Positions 40,822-50,362 of a stretch of DNA of 64,000 nt are shown in pieces. Source of the DNA: Leptospira fainei serovar Hurstbridge str. BUT 6 (GTDB lineage: Bacteria > Spirochaetota > Leptospiria > Leptospirales > Leptospiraceae). Under the pieces are notes generated by a model. The model saw only the letters and a program-made list of their open reading frames with translations. It did no database searches and had not been told where the DNA came from. Each line of letters starts with the position of its first letter. Position 1 is the stretch's first letter. The DNA lies in contig NZ_AKWZ02000002.1 of NCBI RefSeq assembly GCF_000306235.2, positions 124,001 to 188,000 of the forward strand, read 5' to 3'. The position numbers and the translations under genes were made by a program.

Positions 40822-41940
40822 TCATCGTACAAAAAAATCTTTCCGATACAACTTCCAGAAATCCCATAGTATCACGATTAGAGTGACTGCCACCGGTCCC
40901 AATACGAGTCCCATAATTCCGAATTGCTGGATCCCTCCGATTAGAGAGAGAAAAACGAGTAGCGGATGGATTCTTAGTTTTTTATCCAACATCTTAGGCT
41001 TGACCACGTTTTCCAACACCATGTAAAAGGTAAGTCCGGCAATCATAAATAAGCTCGCGCCTACGATGTTATTCTCGATAAACATGATGTACAAACCGAT
41101 CGGCAACCAAACTACCGACGTTCCGATCACGGGTATAATTGAAAAGAAGGCAGCCAAACTAGCATATAAGAAAGGGTTGGAAATACGTGCAAATACCAGC
41201 AACGCATAAATCGCCGCCCCTTGCATAATGGAAACGATCAGATTTCCTCGAAATACCGTTTGAACTGCGGACGCGATTTTTCGACCGACTTGTTCTTCCA
41301 ATTCGCGGGAGAAGGGAAGATTATCCAAAATGAATCTCTCCACCTTTTTACCGTCCTGATAAAGAAAAAACAGAAGAAGGAGAGAAAAGAACAGATTCAT
41401 AATAATGCCGGCCGGCAAATCGATGGATCCTAATATTAACGAGGATGCATTGCTAAGAACAGCATACAAACTATCCAAGTTTAGAATATCGATATAGTTA
41501 CGAGCAAAGTCCCCGTAAATTTCGGGTAATTTCACCCAAAAAAAAGGATTATCTGTGACTAAATCGGTGAGCATATTCAGGCTCATTAGGGTTTCGATAA
41601 TCTTGTCTTCAGAAAGGGAAATTCGTATCTTAAATAAGATGGATAGCGATTCGTCTATGAGAGTTCGTATAACAAAGTAGGAAGGCAATAAAACGATCAT
41701 GCATACGAAACCGATCATAATCCAAGGCGCTAGAAAATCGAGCTTTAGTCCGATCAATTTGCGCAACTGCTTATACTGTTTTCTCGTTGCCAGATACAAA
41801 ATTAATGCAACTAACGAAGAGTAAAAATAAGGACGCAGAACGAAAAATAGCAGCGCCCCTGCTCCTAAGAATAATATCGCTAGAAGTATATTAAAGGCGG
41901 TTCTATTCGGATCATCGGTTCCGTTGCGGCCGACCATCAA
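40822..41940 (-). CDS. AI-2E transporter family permease
   Basis: The 372-residue protein has about eight membrane segments and the AI-2E exporter/PerM layout. Hydrophobic pairs lie at the start (FNILLAILFLGAGALLFFVL), followed by a central soluble region and a C-terminal block FSIIPVIGTSVVWLPIGLY, LENVVKPKMLDKKLRIHPLLVFLSLIGG and GIMGLVLGPVAVTLI. Substrates in this family vary (autoinducer-2, ions, others), so the role here is open. Start ATG; it overlaps the preceding gene by 4 bp. Confidence 0.85.
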   Translation of the reverse strand: MMVGRNGTDDPNRTAFNILLAILFLGAGALLFFVLRPYFYSSLVALILYLATRKQYKQLRKLIGLKLDFLAPWIMIGFVCMIVLLPSYFVIRTLIDESLSILFKIRISLSEDKIIETLMSLNMLTDLVTDNPFFWVKLPEIYGDFARNYIDILNLDSLYAVLSNASSLILGSIDLPAGIIMNLFFSLLLLFFLYQDGKKVERFILDNLPFSRELEEQVGRKIASAVQTVFRGNLIVSIMQGAAIYALLVFARISNPFLYASLAAFFSIIPVIGTSVVWLPIGLYIMFIENNIVGASLFMIAGLTFYMVLENVVKPKMLDKKLRIHPLLVFLSLIGGIQQFGIMGLVLGPVAVTLIVILWDFWKLYRKDFFVR

Positions 41941-42452
41941 AATCCTCCTGATTTTCTGTAAAATAATTTTACCAAAGAACCGGTTCCGTTCGGAGAAATC
42001 GAAACCGCTACCGTTTTCCGATTCATGCCTTCCACCAAATAAACGCTTTTTTCAGTCGATTTCTGATTTTGTAATACTTTAAAATTCAGGTACGTAAAAA
42101 CCGTTTCGTAATAAATCTCCAATCGCTCCTTCGACAAAGGATGATTTAAGATTATCGCCGATTCTCTCGTTTCAAAAATTCTTTCGGACTTCAATTCGGT
42201 GGAAAATAACAATTTAGATTCTCTCGGCACGAAATCGGAAGGAATCGAAGAAGGCGCTTTGAACGGATTTTCCTGGTAAGTTAGCCGATTGTGCCGGAAA
42301 ATCCTAGATTTTTCCTTTGCAACTCGTTGAGGAAGAGGGTCCTGTTCCGTAAAATTAGGCAAGGTTTCCTCTTGTGCAAAAGAAAGGGAGGTAAAAGAGA
42401 ATATTAAAAGAAAGAAAACAATTTTCGCGCTGCGGAAACAAATGAGATTCAC
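41937..42452 (-). CDS. Hypothetical secreted protein
   Basis: The 171-residue product starting at the GTG at 42452 has a clear signal peptide (SAKIVFFLLIFSFTSLSFA). A globular body of charged and Tyr-rich segments follows (ERLEIYYETVFTYLNFKVL, then VYLVEGMNRKTVAVSISPNGTGSLVKLFYR). No family is recognised. The frame can be extended to 42524, but that would run into the divergent DedA gene. It overlaps the AI-2E-family gene by 4 bp and probably shares its transcript. Confidence 0.6.
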   Translation of the reverse strand: MNLICFRSAKIVFFLLIFSFTSLSFAQEETLPNFTEQDPLPQRVAKEKSRIFRHNRLTYQENPFKAPSSIPSDFVPRESKLLFSTELKSERIFETRESAIILNHPLSKERLEIYYETVFTYLNFKVLQNQKSTEKSVYLVEGMNRKTVAVSISPNGTGSLVKLFYRKSGGF

Positions 42453-42481
42453 GAATTTTAGTTGAATCGAACACGCCCCCC

Positions 42482-43150
42482 TTGACAATCCTTTTCTTAA
42501 GCCCAATGGCCGGATTCGAATCAACCTTAGAATATCTTCTCGATTGGGTAGCCAATCTACCTCCTATTTTAGTTTGGCTATTCTTTGCCGCGTCCAATTT
42601 GACGGAAAATGTTTTCCCCCCTTGGCCGGGGGATACGGTAACGGCTTTCGGAGGATTTTTACTCGCGCGAGGAAAGATCGGTTTTTGGTCGTTAATCACG
42701 AGTACATTAGTAGGGAATCTGCTCGGGGCCTGGCTTATGTATTCCTTCGGGCATCATGTTCTGGCCTGGCTAAAACATAGAAACTTTCCGTTTAAAGCCG
42801 AGCTTTATGATGAAGAAGCTATTGAAAAGACTTTGAATTGGTTTTCCAGAAATAGCGTGATAGTAGTCATTTTCTCCCGGTTTTCCGCGGGAATCCGCTT
42901 CTTCGTTTCGATCGTAGCAGGAATGGTAGAGATGCATCCGATCCTATTCTTCTCCTGCTTTTCTCTATCCGTTTTAATTTGGTGCGGAATTCTCATTTAT
43001 GCCGGCCATTATCTAGGAAGTCATTGGGAAGTCGTCATCGAATTCCTAGCAGTATACAACGAGATTATCTCCATAATACTGGTATCAGCAGGTATAGGGT
43101 TTTTAATCTATCGCCACAAAAACAGATCGAAAAAAACGAAGGCCCCTTAA
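42482..43150 (+). CDS. DedA-family membrane protein
   Basis: The 222-residue protein begins at a TTG at 42482 or, with eight fewer residues, at the ATG at 42506 (MAGFESTLEYLLDW). It shows DedA features: the early ENVFPPWPGDTVTAFGGFLLARG, the F-S-R-F-S-A-G-I-R-F block and four or more membrane segments. DedA proteins recycle lipid carriers (undecaprenyl phosphate or phosphatidylethanolamine) across the membrane in other bacteria. Its stop abuts the convergent App1-like gene. Confidence 0.85.
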   Translation: MTILFLSPMAGFESTLEYLLDWVANLPPILVWLFFAASNLTENVFPPWPGDTVTAFGGFLLARGKIGFWSLITSTLVGNLLGAWLMYSFGHHVLAWLKHRNFPFKAELYDEEAIEKTLNWFSRNSVIVVIFSRFSAGIRFFVSIVAGMVEMHPILFFSCFSLSVLIWCGILIYAGHYLGSHWEVVIEFLAVYNEIISIILVSAGIGFLIYRHKNRSKKTKAP

Positions 43151-44692
43151 TCAGGCGCCTAAGGCCAGTTTTAAAGTTTCCAAGAATCTTTGATGAAGCT
43201 CTTTGACTTCTTCCGGTAATTCGATTTTTTGCGCAAGTTCCAGCAAAGCCTTCGAATCGATGACTTTATCTTCGAACCATTCTCCGGCCATCTCGCCGGC
43301 TATTTTTACTACCGAGGAGAGATCAAGAATTCCGTAATAAACTAATATCAAAGAAAAGCCTAACGCGCCGTCGGTAGGAATGTACGGTTTAATGCCTTTC
43401 ATTTTCCAAGGATCGATACCGGTCGGTAATGCGCTTTGTACATTCCAACGCATTTCTTCGGATGGGGGACCCAATTCGGTTTTGTTAATTAAGACAAGCT
43501 CCACAGGATTTATATCTCCGTGAATTCTTCTGTTTTCCTCGGCCAACTCTCGGATCAATTTGGCATTATCTCTTGTGATCGCATCCCGCCCCAAAAAATT
43601 CAATCGATATAAGAAATCTTCCAGGTCTTTTCCTTCCAGGACTCCGGAAAGAATCATCTGGTACAGTGTAAAAATTAAATAATCGCTTTCGGTATTATCT
43701 CCTAATAATAGTTCCCTCGCGTCCTTTGGCAGATAGATTCTATCCCGAAGTAAAATAGTAAGCTTATACGCGAGTTGATCGAAGAGACTTTGGAAGGAAG
43801 ACCCCGCGAACTTACGAACTCGTTCCAAAGCGCCCCAAACTCCATCCGTCAAAAACCGAGTCGGATGAGAAAGGGAATCCCAAAATTTATCCACCATTCC
43901 TTTAATGGTTCCTTCCAGATATTTTAAATGAAGGGATTCGGTTTTGATTCCCTGGGAACGAAACGTTTGTAACAGGGTTCGTCTAAAAAAATGAGGACTC
44001 GCCGAGATAAAACAAAGAGGCGTATCGTTAGTATTCTCCCTTAACTCATTTAAGAATGTCGGCATACCCGGTAACGGTAATTTTTGTTCCGGGGTTTCGA
44101 ATAACGTAGAAATTTTGCCCTTATTGGAATGGATATCCGTTGCAAGGTAGGTTTGATCGATATCAGAAGTCGTTACCAAGCCCGAATAGTCTTCCGGTAA
44201 AATTCTCAATGCGCCTTTGCCGATCAGGCTTTGAGCAACAATCTCATGCTTTCCGGGAATATTTAAATAGGCTAGATCCTTCCCAAACTGGCGGTACGAA
44301 TCCGGCTTTAAGAAGTGAATGTGGAATACGTAATTTCCCGGGAGTAAGGGAAAGGTAAATTCGTGAAAGAAAAACCCGCTTTCATCCCCGCGAATTTCCG
44401 GGGATCGATGCACGATGTTCCCGGATTCGTCCACAATCTCGGCTAATAGAATCGGTTTTCTTACGGACTCTAACCCATAATCCAGAAACGGAGTAATTTC
44501 CTTTTCCTGACCCTCGAATAGACCTGTCAAAAGATTCCAACGGGACGAATCTTTCATTTCTTCCGTAATATTCAGGTCTAAAACCTGCCCGCGAATATAA
44601 TAGCGATTCTCTCTTCCGAGAGTTCCACCGCAAATGGCGGCCCTTCTTTTATCAGTATATCGGGGGAGTTTACGTTCCGGTTCCTCTGTCAC
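43151..44692 (-). CDS. App1-like (DUF2183) phosphatase-fold protein
   Basis: The 513-residue protein has a first domain of beta-sandwich character (YIRGQVLDLNITEEMKDSS, then FFHEFTFPLLPGNYVFHIHF). A haloacid-dehalogenase-like catalytic part follows, with the DxDxT motif in TSDIDQTYLATDI, PGMPTFLNEL, LCFISASPHFFRRTLL and, further on, LLLGDNTESDYLIFTLYQMI. This order matches the App1/DUF2183 phosphatidate phosphatase group. The last 150 residues are an extra region. Lipid phosphatase activity is inference; the adjacent DedA gene also points towards lipids. Confidence 0.65.
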   Translation of the reverse strand: MTEEPERKLPRYTDKRRAAICGGTLGRENRYYIRGQVLDLNITEEMKDSSRWNLLTGLFEGQEKEITPFLDYGLESVRKPILLAEIVDESGNIVHRSPEIRGDESGFFFHEFTFPLLPGNYVFHIHFLKPDSYRQFGKDLAYLNIPGKHEIVAQSLIGKGALRILPEDYSGLVTTSDIDQTYLATDIHSNKGKISTLFETPEQKLPLPGMPTFLNELRENTNDTPLCFISASPHFFRRTLLQTFRSQGIKTESLHLKYLEGTIKGMVDKFWDSLSHPTRFLTDGVWGALERVRKFAGSSFQSLFDQLAYKLTILLRDRIYLPKDARELLLGDNTESDYLIFTLYQMILSGVLEGKDLEDFLYRLNFLGRDAITRDNAKLIRELAEENRRIHGDINPVELVLINKTELGPPSEEMRWNVQSALPTGIDPWKMKGIKPYIPTDGALGFSLILVYYGILDLSSVVKIAGEMAGEWFEDKVIDSKALLELAQKIELPEEVKELHQRFLETLKLALGA

Positions 44693-44815
44693 GTGCTGCG
44701 GATTCCTTAGACAGTTTTAGAGAAAGGAAACTGTATCATGAGGTCCTCAAAGGGAAAGCAGAAAATCCAATTTCTTTGTTTTCGTCCCGAAACAAACTGC
44801 TAGTATGGTCCTAGG

Positions 44816-45133
44816 ATGCCCAAGTCGAAACATCCAGGCAACGGTAGAGAAAAAGGACCGAAGGTAATTTATATCCGAAAACTCCGGTTCGAAGAAGCTT
44901 ATCGCCTTTTGGATACGGGCATTCAAGACGCATTCTTAAAAGGGGAAACTCTGGTAGAAGTAGTACACGGAATAGGCGAAGGGGTTTTGAAAAGAATGAC
45001 CGAGGATTATATCCGAAACCACGATTTTTTAAAAGTTTTGGAAGACGGGGGACTTTTTATCGGAAATCCCGGCTCCACTTTGATTGAAATTATGGGCCCT
45101 TCCGCGCAGGATCTAAAGAAATACGTAAGATGA
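44816..45133 (+). CDS. Smr-domain-only protein
   Basis: The 105-residue protein is little more than one Smr domain: RFEEAYRLLDTGIQDAFLKG, VVHGIGEGVLKRMTEDYIRN (with the HGxG loop), and GNPGSTLIEIMG at the end. The usual LDLHG motif at the domain start is absent; the sequence there reads IYIRKLR. Smr domains of MutS2 have nuclease or RNA-binding activity. It overlaps cimA by 4 bp. A TAGTAT box lies 15 bases before the ATG. Confidence 0.8.
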   Translation: MPKSKHPGNGREKGPKVIYIRKLRFEEAYRLLDTGIQDAFLKGETLVEVVHGIGEGVLKRMTEDYIRNHDFLKVLEDGGLFIGNPGSTLIEIMGPSAQDLKKYVR

Positions 45134-46680
45134 CAGTTTCGAAATCGAAAATCCAAATACTCGACGTCACTCTCAGGGACGGAGAGCAAACAAGAGGCGT
45201 CAGTTTTTCAGCATCAGAAAAACTGAATATAGCCAAATTTTTGCTCCAAAATCTCAAGGTAGATCGAGTGGAAATCGCTTCCGCAAGAGTTTCTCAAGGT
45301 GAGTTGGAAAGCGTCCGCGGAATTATGCGCTGGGCGAATTCCGAAGGTCTTGAAAATCGGATCGAGATTTTGGGATTCGTTGACGCCCATCAAAGCGTCG
45401 ATTGGATTTTAGCCGCCGGCGCGAAAACGTTAAATCTGCTTACTAAAGGATCTCTGAAACATCTGGAAGGACAATTAAAGAAAACTCCGAAAGAACATTT
45501 CTCAGAAGTCTCGGAAACGATACGATATGCCGTGAATAACGGTCTTGCAGCTAATATCTATCTAGAAGATTGGTCGAACGGTTACTTAAGTAGTCCTCAA
45601 TATGTATTGGATTTCATAAAGCATCTTTCTCAGGAACCGATCGGAAAAATCTTTCTCCCTGATACCCTGGGGGTGCTTTCACCGGACGAAACCTTCGACG
45701 GAGTCGATGCATTAGTACGATCGTATCCGCATCTGCATTTCGAATTCCACGGACACAATGATTACGATTTATCCGTTGCGAATTGTCTCTTTGCCGTTAA
45801 AGCCGGAGTGAAGGGAGTTCATGTAAGCGTGAACGGATTAGGAGAACGAGCCGGGAATTCTCCGTTAGAAGCCGTAATCACGGCGTTGCACGACAAAGGG
45901 CGAGTTACGACCGGAATCGATGAAAAGTCGATTACCGAGGCAAGCCGTCTTGTGGAAACGTTCAGCGGAAAACGCATTTCCGCTAATCGACCCGTCGTAG
46001 GAGAGGATGTGTTTACGCAAACAGCCGGCGTTCACGCGGACGGGGATAAAAAAGGAAATCTTTATGCGAATCCGATCCTTCCGGAACGGTTTGGCAGAAA
46101 ACGCAGTTATGCCTTGGGCAAGTTGGCGGGAAAGGCAAGTATCTCGGAAAATTTAAAACAGTTAGGAATGGTGCTTTCTCCAGACATCGAACGTAAAGTT
46201 TTGGAAAAGGTAATCGAATTGGGAGATCAAAATAAGACTGTCACCCCGGAAGATTTACCGTTCTTAATAGCCGACGTATCAGGAAGTACCAGTAACCAGG
46301 CTCTGAAAATTACAGGCTGTAAACTCAATTCCGGCTTGGGGACTAGACCGACTGCACAAGTGGATTTGGAATTAAATGGAAAGAAATTTTCGGGCGCGGG
46401 AGAAGGCGATGGAGGTTATGACGCGTTTATGACGGCTCTCACCGGAATCCTGAACAAGGCCGGAGTAACGATGCCAAGACTCGTCGATTATGAAGTTCGA
46501 ATTCCTCCCGGAGGGAAAACGGACGCGCTAGTTGAAACGATGATCACTTGGAATCGAGCCCCTGAAAATCACGAGGAAGATAATTTCAAAACGATCGGAG
46601 TTCATTGCGATCAAACGATCGCCGCCGTACTTGCAACGGAAAAAATGCTGAACCTAATCCTTCAAGCATGGCACAGTTAA
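45130..46680 (+). CDS. cimA: Citramalate synthase
   Basis: The 516-residue enzyme condenses pyruvate and acetyl-CoA to (R)-citramalate, the first step of the threonine-independent isoleucine route. The N-terminal barrel has LDVTLRDGEQTRG (R16, D17), LGFVDAH, LLTKGSLKHLE, NIYLEDWSNGY and the metal-binding HGHND. A linker with EDVFTQTAGVHADGDKKGNLYANP and a C-terminal regulatory domain (DYEVRIPPGGKTDALVETMITW) for isoleucine feedback follow. The sequence is close throughout to the Leptospira interrogans enzyme whose structure is known. No leu or ilv gene is adjacent. Confidence 0.95.
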   Translation: MTVSKSKIQILDVTLRDGEQTRGVSFSASEKLNIAKFLLQNLKVDRVEIASARVSQGELESVRGIMRWANSEGLENRIEILGFVDAHQSVDWILAAGAKTLNLLTKGSLKHLEGQLKKTPKEHFSEVSETIRYAVNNGLAANIYLEDWSNGYLSSPQYVLDFIKHLSQEPIGKIFLPDTLGVLSPDETFDGVDALVRSYPHLHFEFHGHNDYDLSVANCLFAVKAGVKGVHVSVNGLGERAGNSPLEAVITALHDKGRVTTGIDEKSITEASRLVETFSGKRISANRPVVGEDVFTQTAGVHADGDKKGNLYANPILPERFGRKRSYALGKLAGKASISENLKQLGMVLSPDIERKVLEKVIELGDQNKTVTPEDLPFLIADVSGSTSNQALKITGCKLNSGLGTRPTAQVDLELNGKKFSGAGEGDGGYDAFMTALTGILNKAGVTMPRLVDYEVRIPPGGKTDALVETMITWNRAPENHEEDNFKTIGVHCDQTIAAVLATEKMLNLILQAWHS

Positions 46681-47237
46681 AACTTTTAATCGTAGGACTG
46701 GGAAATCCCGGCGCTAAATACGAACGAAACCGGCATAATATTGGATTTCTGCTGATAAACGATCTCGCGGAAGAATGGGGAGTCGATTTCCAAAAATCCA
46801 ATAAAGAGGAGAAGGCCAAAATCGATCGAAACGGGATCGCCTTCTTTCTTCTAAAACCTTTGGAGTTTATGAATCTTTCCGGGAGAGCTATTGCAGACTT
46901 GGCCCGAAAAAACGGGATTTCTGCCGAGAATATTTTGATCCTCCATGACGAAGTCGATTTCCCGTTTTCAAAAATCAAATTCAAACAAGGAGGAGGACAC
47001 GGTGGCCATAACGGTCTTCGTGACGTTATCGAGAAACTAGGTTCGTCCGATTTCTTCCGACTCCGATTCGGAGTGGGCAAACCGGGAGACAGCTCTTTAA
47101 CGGCAGACCACGTTCTTTCGAATTTTAACAAGGAAGAACTGGATCAACTTCCGAATCTTTTCCAGCAATCCAAACAAAAAATCACGGACTGGATCCGGGA
47201 AAGAGAGACTCTTTTTCGCAAAGTCACCGATAAATAG
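46668..47237 (+). CDS. pth: Peptidyl-tRNA hydrolase
   Basis: The 189-residue enzyme frees stalled peptidyl-tRNA. Motifs: LLIVGLGNPGAKYERNRHNIGF with the catalytic His, KPLEFMNLSGRAI, LILHDEVDFPFSKIKFKQGGGHGGHNGLRD and FFRLRFGVGKPGD. The start is the ATG at 46668, inside the last codons of cimA (13-base overlap); the longer frame to 46605 lacks family residues. The C-terminal tail is charged. Confidence 0.95.
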   Translation: MAQLKLLIVGLGNPGAKYERNRHNIGFLLINDLAEEWGVDFQKSNKEEKAKIDRNGIAFFLLKPLEFMNLSGRAIADLARKNGISAENILILHDEVDFPFSKIKFKQGGGHGGHNGLRDVIEKLGSSDFFRLRFGVGKPGDSSLTADHVLSNFNKEELDQLPNLFQQSKQKITDWIRERETLFRKVTDK

Positions 47238-47328
47238 ATTAGCGCTGCGAACAAATCCTCTTCGGAAAGGACTTAATCCACCGAAGAGGCAACCGTTCGA
47301 GAGCGCGAACAATCCAACGGAGATCCAT

Positions 47329-48279
47329 GTGAGCGAATACACTATTAAAGTGCCCGAGTTTTCTTCAGAAACCCTGAACCAAGCCGCTCGACGATTTCAT
47401 GAATATCTCCGTGTCGAAAAGAATTATTCCCAAAATACCTTGAATGCATATCTTCTGGATCTAAAATCATTCTTCGAATTTACCGAGCGTGAACAGATCG
47501 ATATCTACCAACTCGAAGCGGTCGACGTTCGATCTTATTTTGCCTATCTTTCCAAAAATCAAGGCTTAGATAGAAAGACGCAAAGTAGAAAGCTTTCTAG
47601 TCTTCGCACATTTTACAAAGTATTACAAAAAGACGACCTAGTTCCGGGCAATCCGATTCTTTCCGTTCATTTTCCAAAGACTCGAAAACAAGTTCCTAAA
47701 AATTTCAGAATCGAAGAGACCGAAGAAATCCTCGAATACGAGGACGGAAAAGCTTCCGAAATTTTGAACTTGCGGGATAAGGCTATAATAGAAGTTTTAT
47801 ATTCGACGGGACTCCGGGTTTTCGAGCTTGTCGATGCTTCTTTAACCCAGCTTTCGAGAGATAACGCGATTTTAAAAGTGTTGGGAAAGCGACGCAAAGA
47901 AAGATATGCGTATCTCGGAAAAGAAGCAATCGAAAGTCTTACCGCATACTTGGAAGTCCGACCGAGATTTCGTCCCCAGTGCGATGAAATTTTTCTAAAC
48001 CAAAAGGGAAAGAAACTGACGACCAGGGGGGTCCGTTATATTCTGAACGAAAGAAGGAAACGGATGGGATGGGACAAACCCATCACCCCCCACAAATTCC
48101 GACACACCTTTGCTACGGACTTGCTTGATGCGGGTGCGGATATCCGTGCAGTCCAGGAGCTTTTGGGCCATTCCTCCCTTTCCACTACTCAGGTCTACCT
48201 GAGTGTAAGTAAGGAAAAGATAAAAGAGGTTTACCGAAAGGCTCACCCGCATGCAAAACGAATCGATCCATCATCCTAG
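47329..48279 (+). CDS. xerC: Tyrosine recombinase XerC
   Basis: The 316-residue recombinase has an N-terminal SAM-like domain ([23 protein letters not shown]) and a catalytic domain with all expected residues: Arg in STGLRVFEL, Lys in [18 protein letters not shown] (H-x-x-R), [11 protein letters not shown] and nucleophile Tyr in QVYLSVS. Placement directly before hslV-hslU matches xerC-hslVU of Firmicutes and other groups. It resolves chromosome dimers at dif, which is not seen here. Start is GTG with GGAG upstream. Confidence 0.9.
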   Translation: MSEYTIKVPEFSSETLNQAARRFHEYLRVEKNYSQNTLNAYLLDLKSFFEFTEREQIDIYQLEAVDVRSYFAYLSKNQGLDRKTQSRKLSSLRTFYKVLQKDDLVPGNPILSVHFPKTRKQVPKNFRIEETEEILEYEDGKASEILNLRDKAIIEVLYSTGLRVFELVDASLTQLSRDNAILKVLGKRRKERYAYLGKEAIESLTAYLEVRPRFRPQCDEIFLNQKGKKLTTRGVRYILNERRKRMGWDKPITPHKFRHTFATDLLDAGADIRAVQELLGHSSLSTTQVYLSVSKEKIKEVYRKAHPHAKRIDPSS

Positions 48280-48814
48280 TAAAATATACGCAACTACCAT
48301 TCTTTGCGTTCGTAGGAACGGAAAAGTAGCCATAGCCGGAGACGGTCAGGTTTCATTCGGAAACACCGTCATGAAAAATTCGGCGAGAAAAGTCCGAAAA
48401 TTGTACGGAGACAAAATCGTGTCCGGTTTTGCAGGTTCTGCGGCTGATGCGTTCACCTTATTCGAATTATTCGAAAAGAAAGTCCATGAATTCGGCGGAA
48501 GTCTTTCCAGAAGCGCAGTGGAACTAGCCCGGGAATGGAGAACGGATAGAATGCTTCGTCGATTGGAAGCTATGCTAATCGTAGCGGATAGAGATGAATC
48601 GTTTCTTGTTTCAGGTACGGGGGATGTTATCTCTCCGGATGACGGAATTCTCGCGATAGGTTCGGGCGGTAATTACGCCCTAGCGGCCGCTCGCGCATTG
48701 TATTCGAACACTCAACTAGAGCCTATCGATATTGCGAAAGAATCGATGCGAATAGCCGCGGATATCTGTATTTACACGAATCATAATATTGTCGTCGAGG
48801 AAATCAACCCATGA
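48251..48814 (+). CDS. hslV: HslV peptidase subunit
   Basis: The 187-residue peptidase has the threonine protease core [37 protein letters not shown] and [18 protein letters not shown]. Unlike E. coli HslV, where Thr1 follows the initiator Met, the Thr here is preceded by 14 residues ([14 protein letters not shown]) that must be removed for activity. No alternative start codon lies closer in this frame. It overlaps xerC by 29 bases and hslU by 4. Confidence 0.93.
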   Translation: MQNESIHHPSKIYATTILCVRRNGKVAIAGDGQVSFGNTVMKNSARKVRKLYGDKIVSGFAGSAADAFTLFELFEKKVHEFGGSLSRSAVELAREWRTDRMLRRLEAMLIVADRDESFLVSGTGDVISPDDGILAIGSGGNYALAAARALYSNTQLEPIDIAKESMRIAADICIYTNHNIVVEEINP

Positions 48815-50256
48815 ACGATAGCAATCATTTAGCGAATACCGCACCTGACGAGCCGAGACTTCGCGAAGAGGATCTTACGCCGAGAGAAATCGTCGCGAGA
48901 TTAGACGAACATATTATCGGGCAAAAAAACGCGAAGAAGGCCGTTGCAATCGCGTTGCGAAACAGGACGCGTCGTCGTAAATTAGATCCGGAAATCAGAG
49001 AAGAGATCTATCCGAAAAACATCATCATGATCGGTCCGACCGGTGTGGGAAAAACCGAGATTGCGAGAAGACTTTCCAAACTTTGCGGAGCTCCCTTTTT
49101 AAAAGTAGAAAGCACAAAGTTTACGGAAGTGGGATATGTTGGACGGGACGTGGAAAGCATAATTCGCGATCTTGCAATGGTATCTCTCAATCTAGTAAAG
49201 CAGGAATTTCGAAAGGAAGTAGAAGCCAAAGCTAAAGAAGGCGCAGAAGAAGCGCTCCTAGATATACTTTTACCGTTTCCTTCCAAGCCGAGTCCGGATC
49301 CGCATTCCCCCTCCATCGGATTTGCGACGACCGTCGATGAGGAAGAGCGACGGCGCCGTTTTTCGGAAACTAGGGAAACGATGCGCAAGAAACTTCGTTC
49401 AGGAAAATTAGACGACCAAGAGGTCGAGATAGATTTACCTCAAGCGGGCTCGCAAGGAATTCCGATGCTTCAGGTGTTCGGAGCCGGAAATATGGAAGAT
49501 TTGGACAATCATATCCAAAACGTTCTAGGGGATTTGATGCCCAAAAAGCAGAAAAAAAGAAAACTCCCGATCCAAGAAGCGCTAAAAATACTAGAGGAAG
49601 CTGAGGCGGAAAAATTATTAGATCCGGAGAAGGTACAACGAGAGGCCCAAAAAAGACTGGAAGAAATGGGAATCGTCTTCTTGGACGAGATCGATAAAAT
49701 TGCGGGACGAGAGGGCAGATCGGGAGCGGATGTCTCAAGAGAAGGAGTACAAAGAGATTTACTTCCTATCGTGGAGGGCGCGACAGTAAATACTAAGATT
49801 GGTCCGATAGCCACCGATCATATACTTTTCATTGCCGCCGGTGCGTTTCATATGTCGAAGCCTTCGGATCTGATTCCCGAATTACAAGGAAGATTTCCGA
49901 TTCGGGTTGAACTCGAAAAACTCTCCATGGAAGATTTCGAAAAAATTCTAACTGCCCCGCGTTCTTCCTTAACGCGGCAATATCAGGCTCTATTAAGGAC
50001 AGACGGAATCGAGGTAGAGTTCTCCGTGGACGGTATCCGTGAAATCGCTCGTATGGCTTACGATATGAACGAGAAGCACGAAAATATCGGCGCCCGTAGA
50101 TTAAATACGATTATGGAACGACTTTTGGAAGATGTTAGCTTTGAAGGTCCGGATCTTCCGGTCGAACGGAGAAATGTACTCGTTGATAAATCCTACGTAG
50201 AATCCAAACTAAAGGGAATCGTCGAAGACAAGGATCTAAGTCGCTACATTCTATAA
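48811..50256 (+). CDS. hslU: HslU ATPase subunit
   Basis: The 481-residue AAA+ unfoldase has [31 protein letters not shown], Walker [15 protein letters not shown], the pore loop GYVGRDVES, Walker [25 protein letters not shown] and [12 protein letters not shown]. The I-domain (about 115-250) is present and long. The C-terminus ends SRYIL, close to the family's usual RYIL tail that enters HslV. It forms the HslUV protease with the gene before it. Confidence 0.96.
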   Translation: MNDSNHLANTAPDEPRLREEDLTPREIVARLDEHIIGQKNAKKAVAIALRNRTRRRKLDPEIREEIYPKNIIMIGPTGVGKTEIARRLSKLCGAPFLKVESTKFTEVGYVGRDVESIIRDLAMVSLNLVKQEFRKEVEAKAKEGAEEALLDILLPFPSKPSPDPHSPSIGFATTVDEEERRRRFSETRETMRKKLRSGKLDDQEVEIDLPQAGSQGIPMLQVFGAGNMEDLDNHIQNVLGDLMPKKQKKRKLPIQEALKILEEAEAEKLLDPEKVQREAQKRLEEMGIVFLDEIDKIAGREGRSGADVSREGVQRDLLPIVEGATVNTKIGPIATDHILFIAAGAFHMSKPSDLIPELQGRFPIRVELEKLSMEDFEKILTAPRSSLTRQYQALLRTDGIEVEFSVDGIREIARMAYDMNEKHENIGARRLNTIMERLLEDVSFEGPDLPVERRNVLVDKSYVESKLKGIVEDKDLSRYIL

Positions 50257-50264
50257 GACGGACT

Positions 50265-50294
50265 TCCCATCCGTTCGGGAACTCCGGGATGGGA
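50265..50294 (+). terminator. Hairpin after hslU
   Basis: TCCCATCC pairs with GGATGGGA eight bases after the hslU stop, with a 14-base loop. There is no T-run after it, so termination would be weak or would need Rho. It may simply protect the 3' end. Confidence 0.35.
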
Positions 50295-50362
50295 CGCAAT
50301 ATCTGCATCTGATCCCGAACTTATCCCATTGAGAACCCAAAAATTAGAAACTGTCCTACTAT

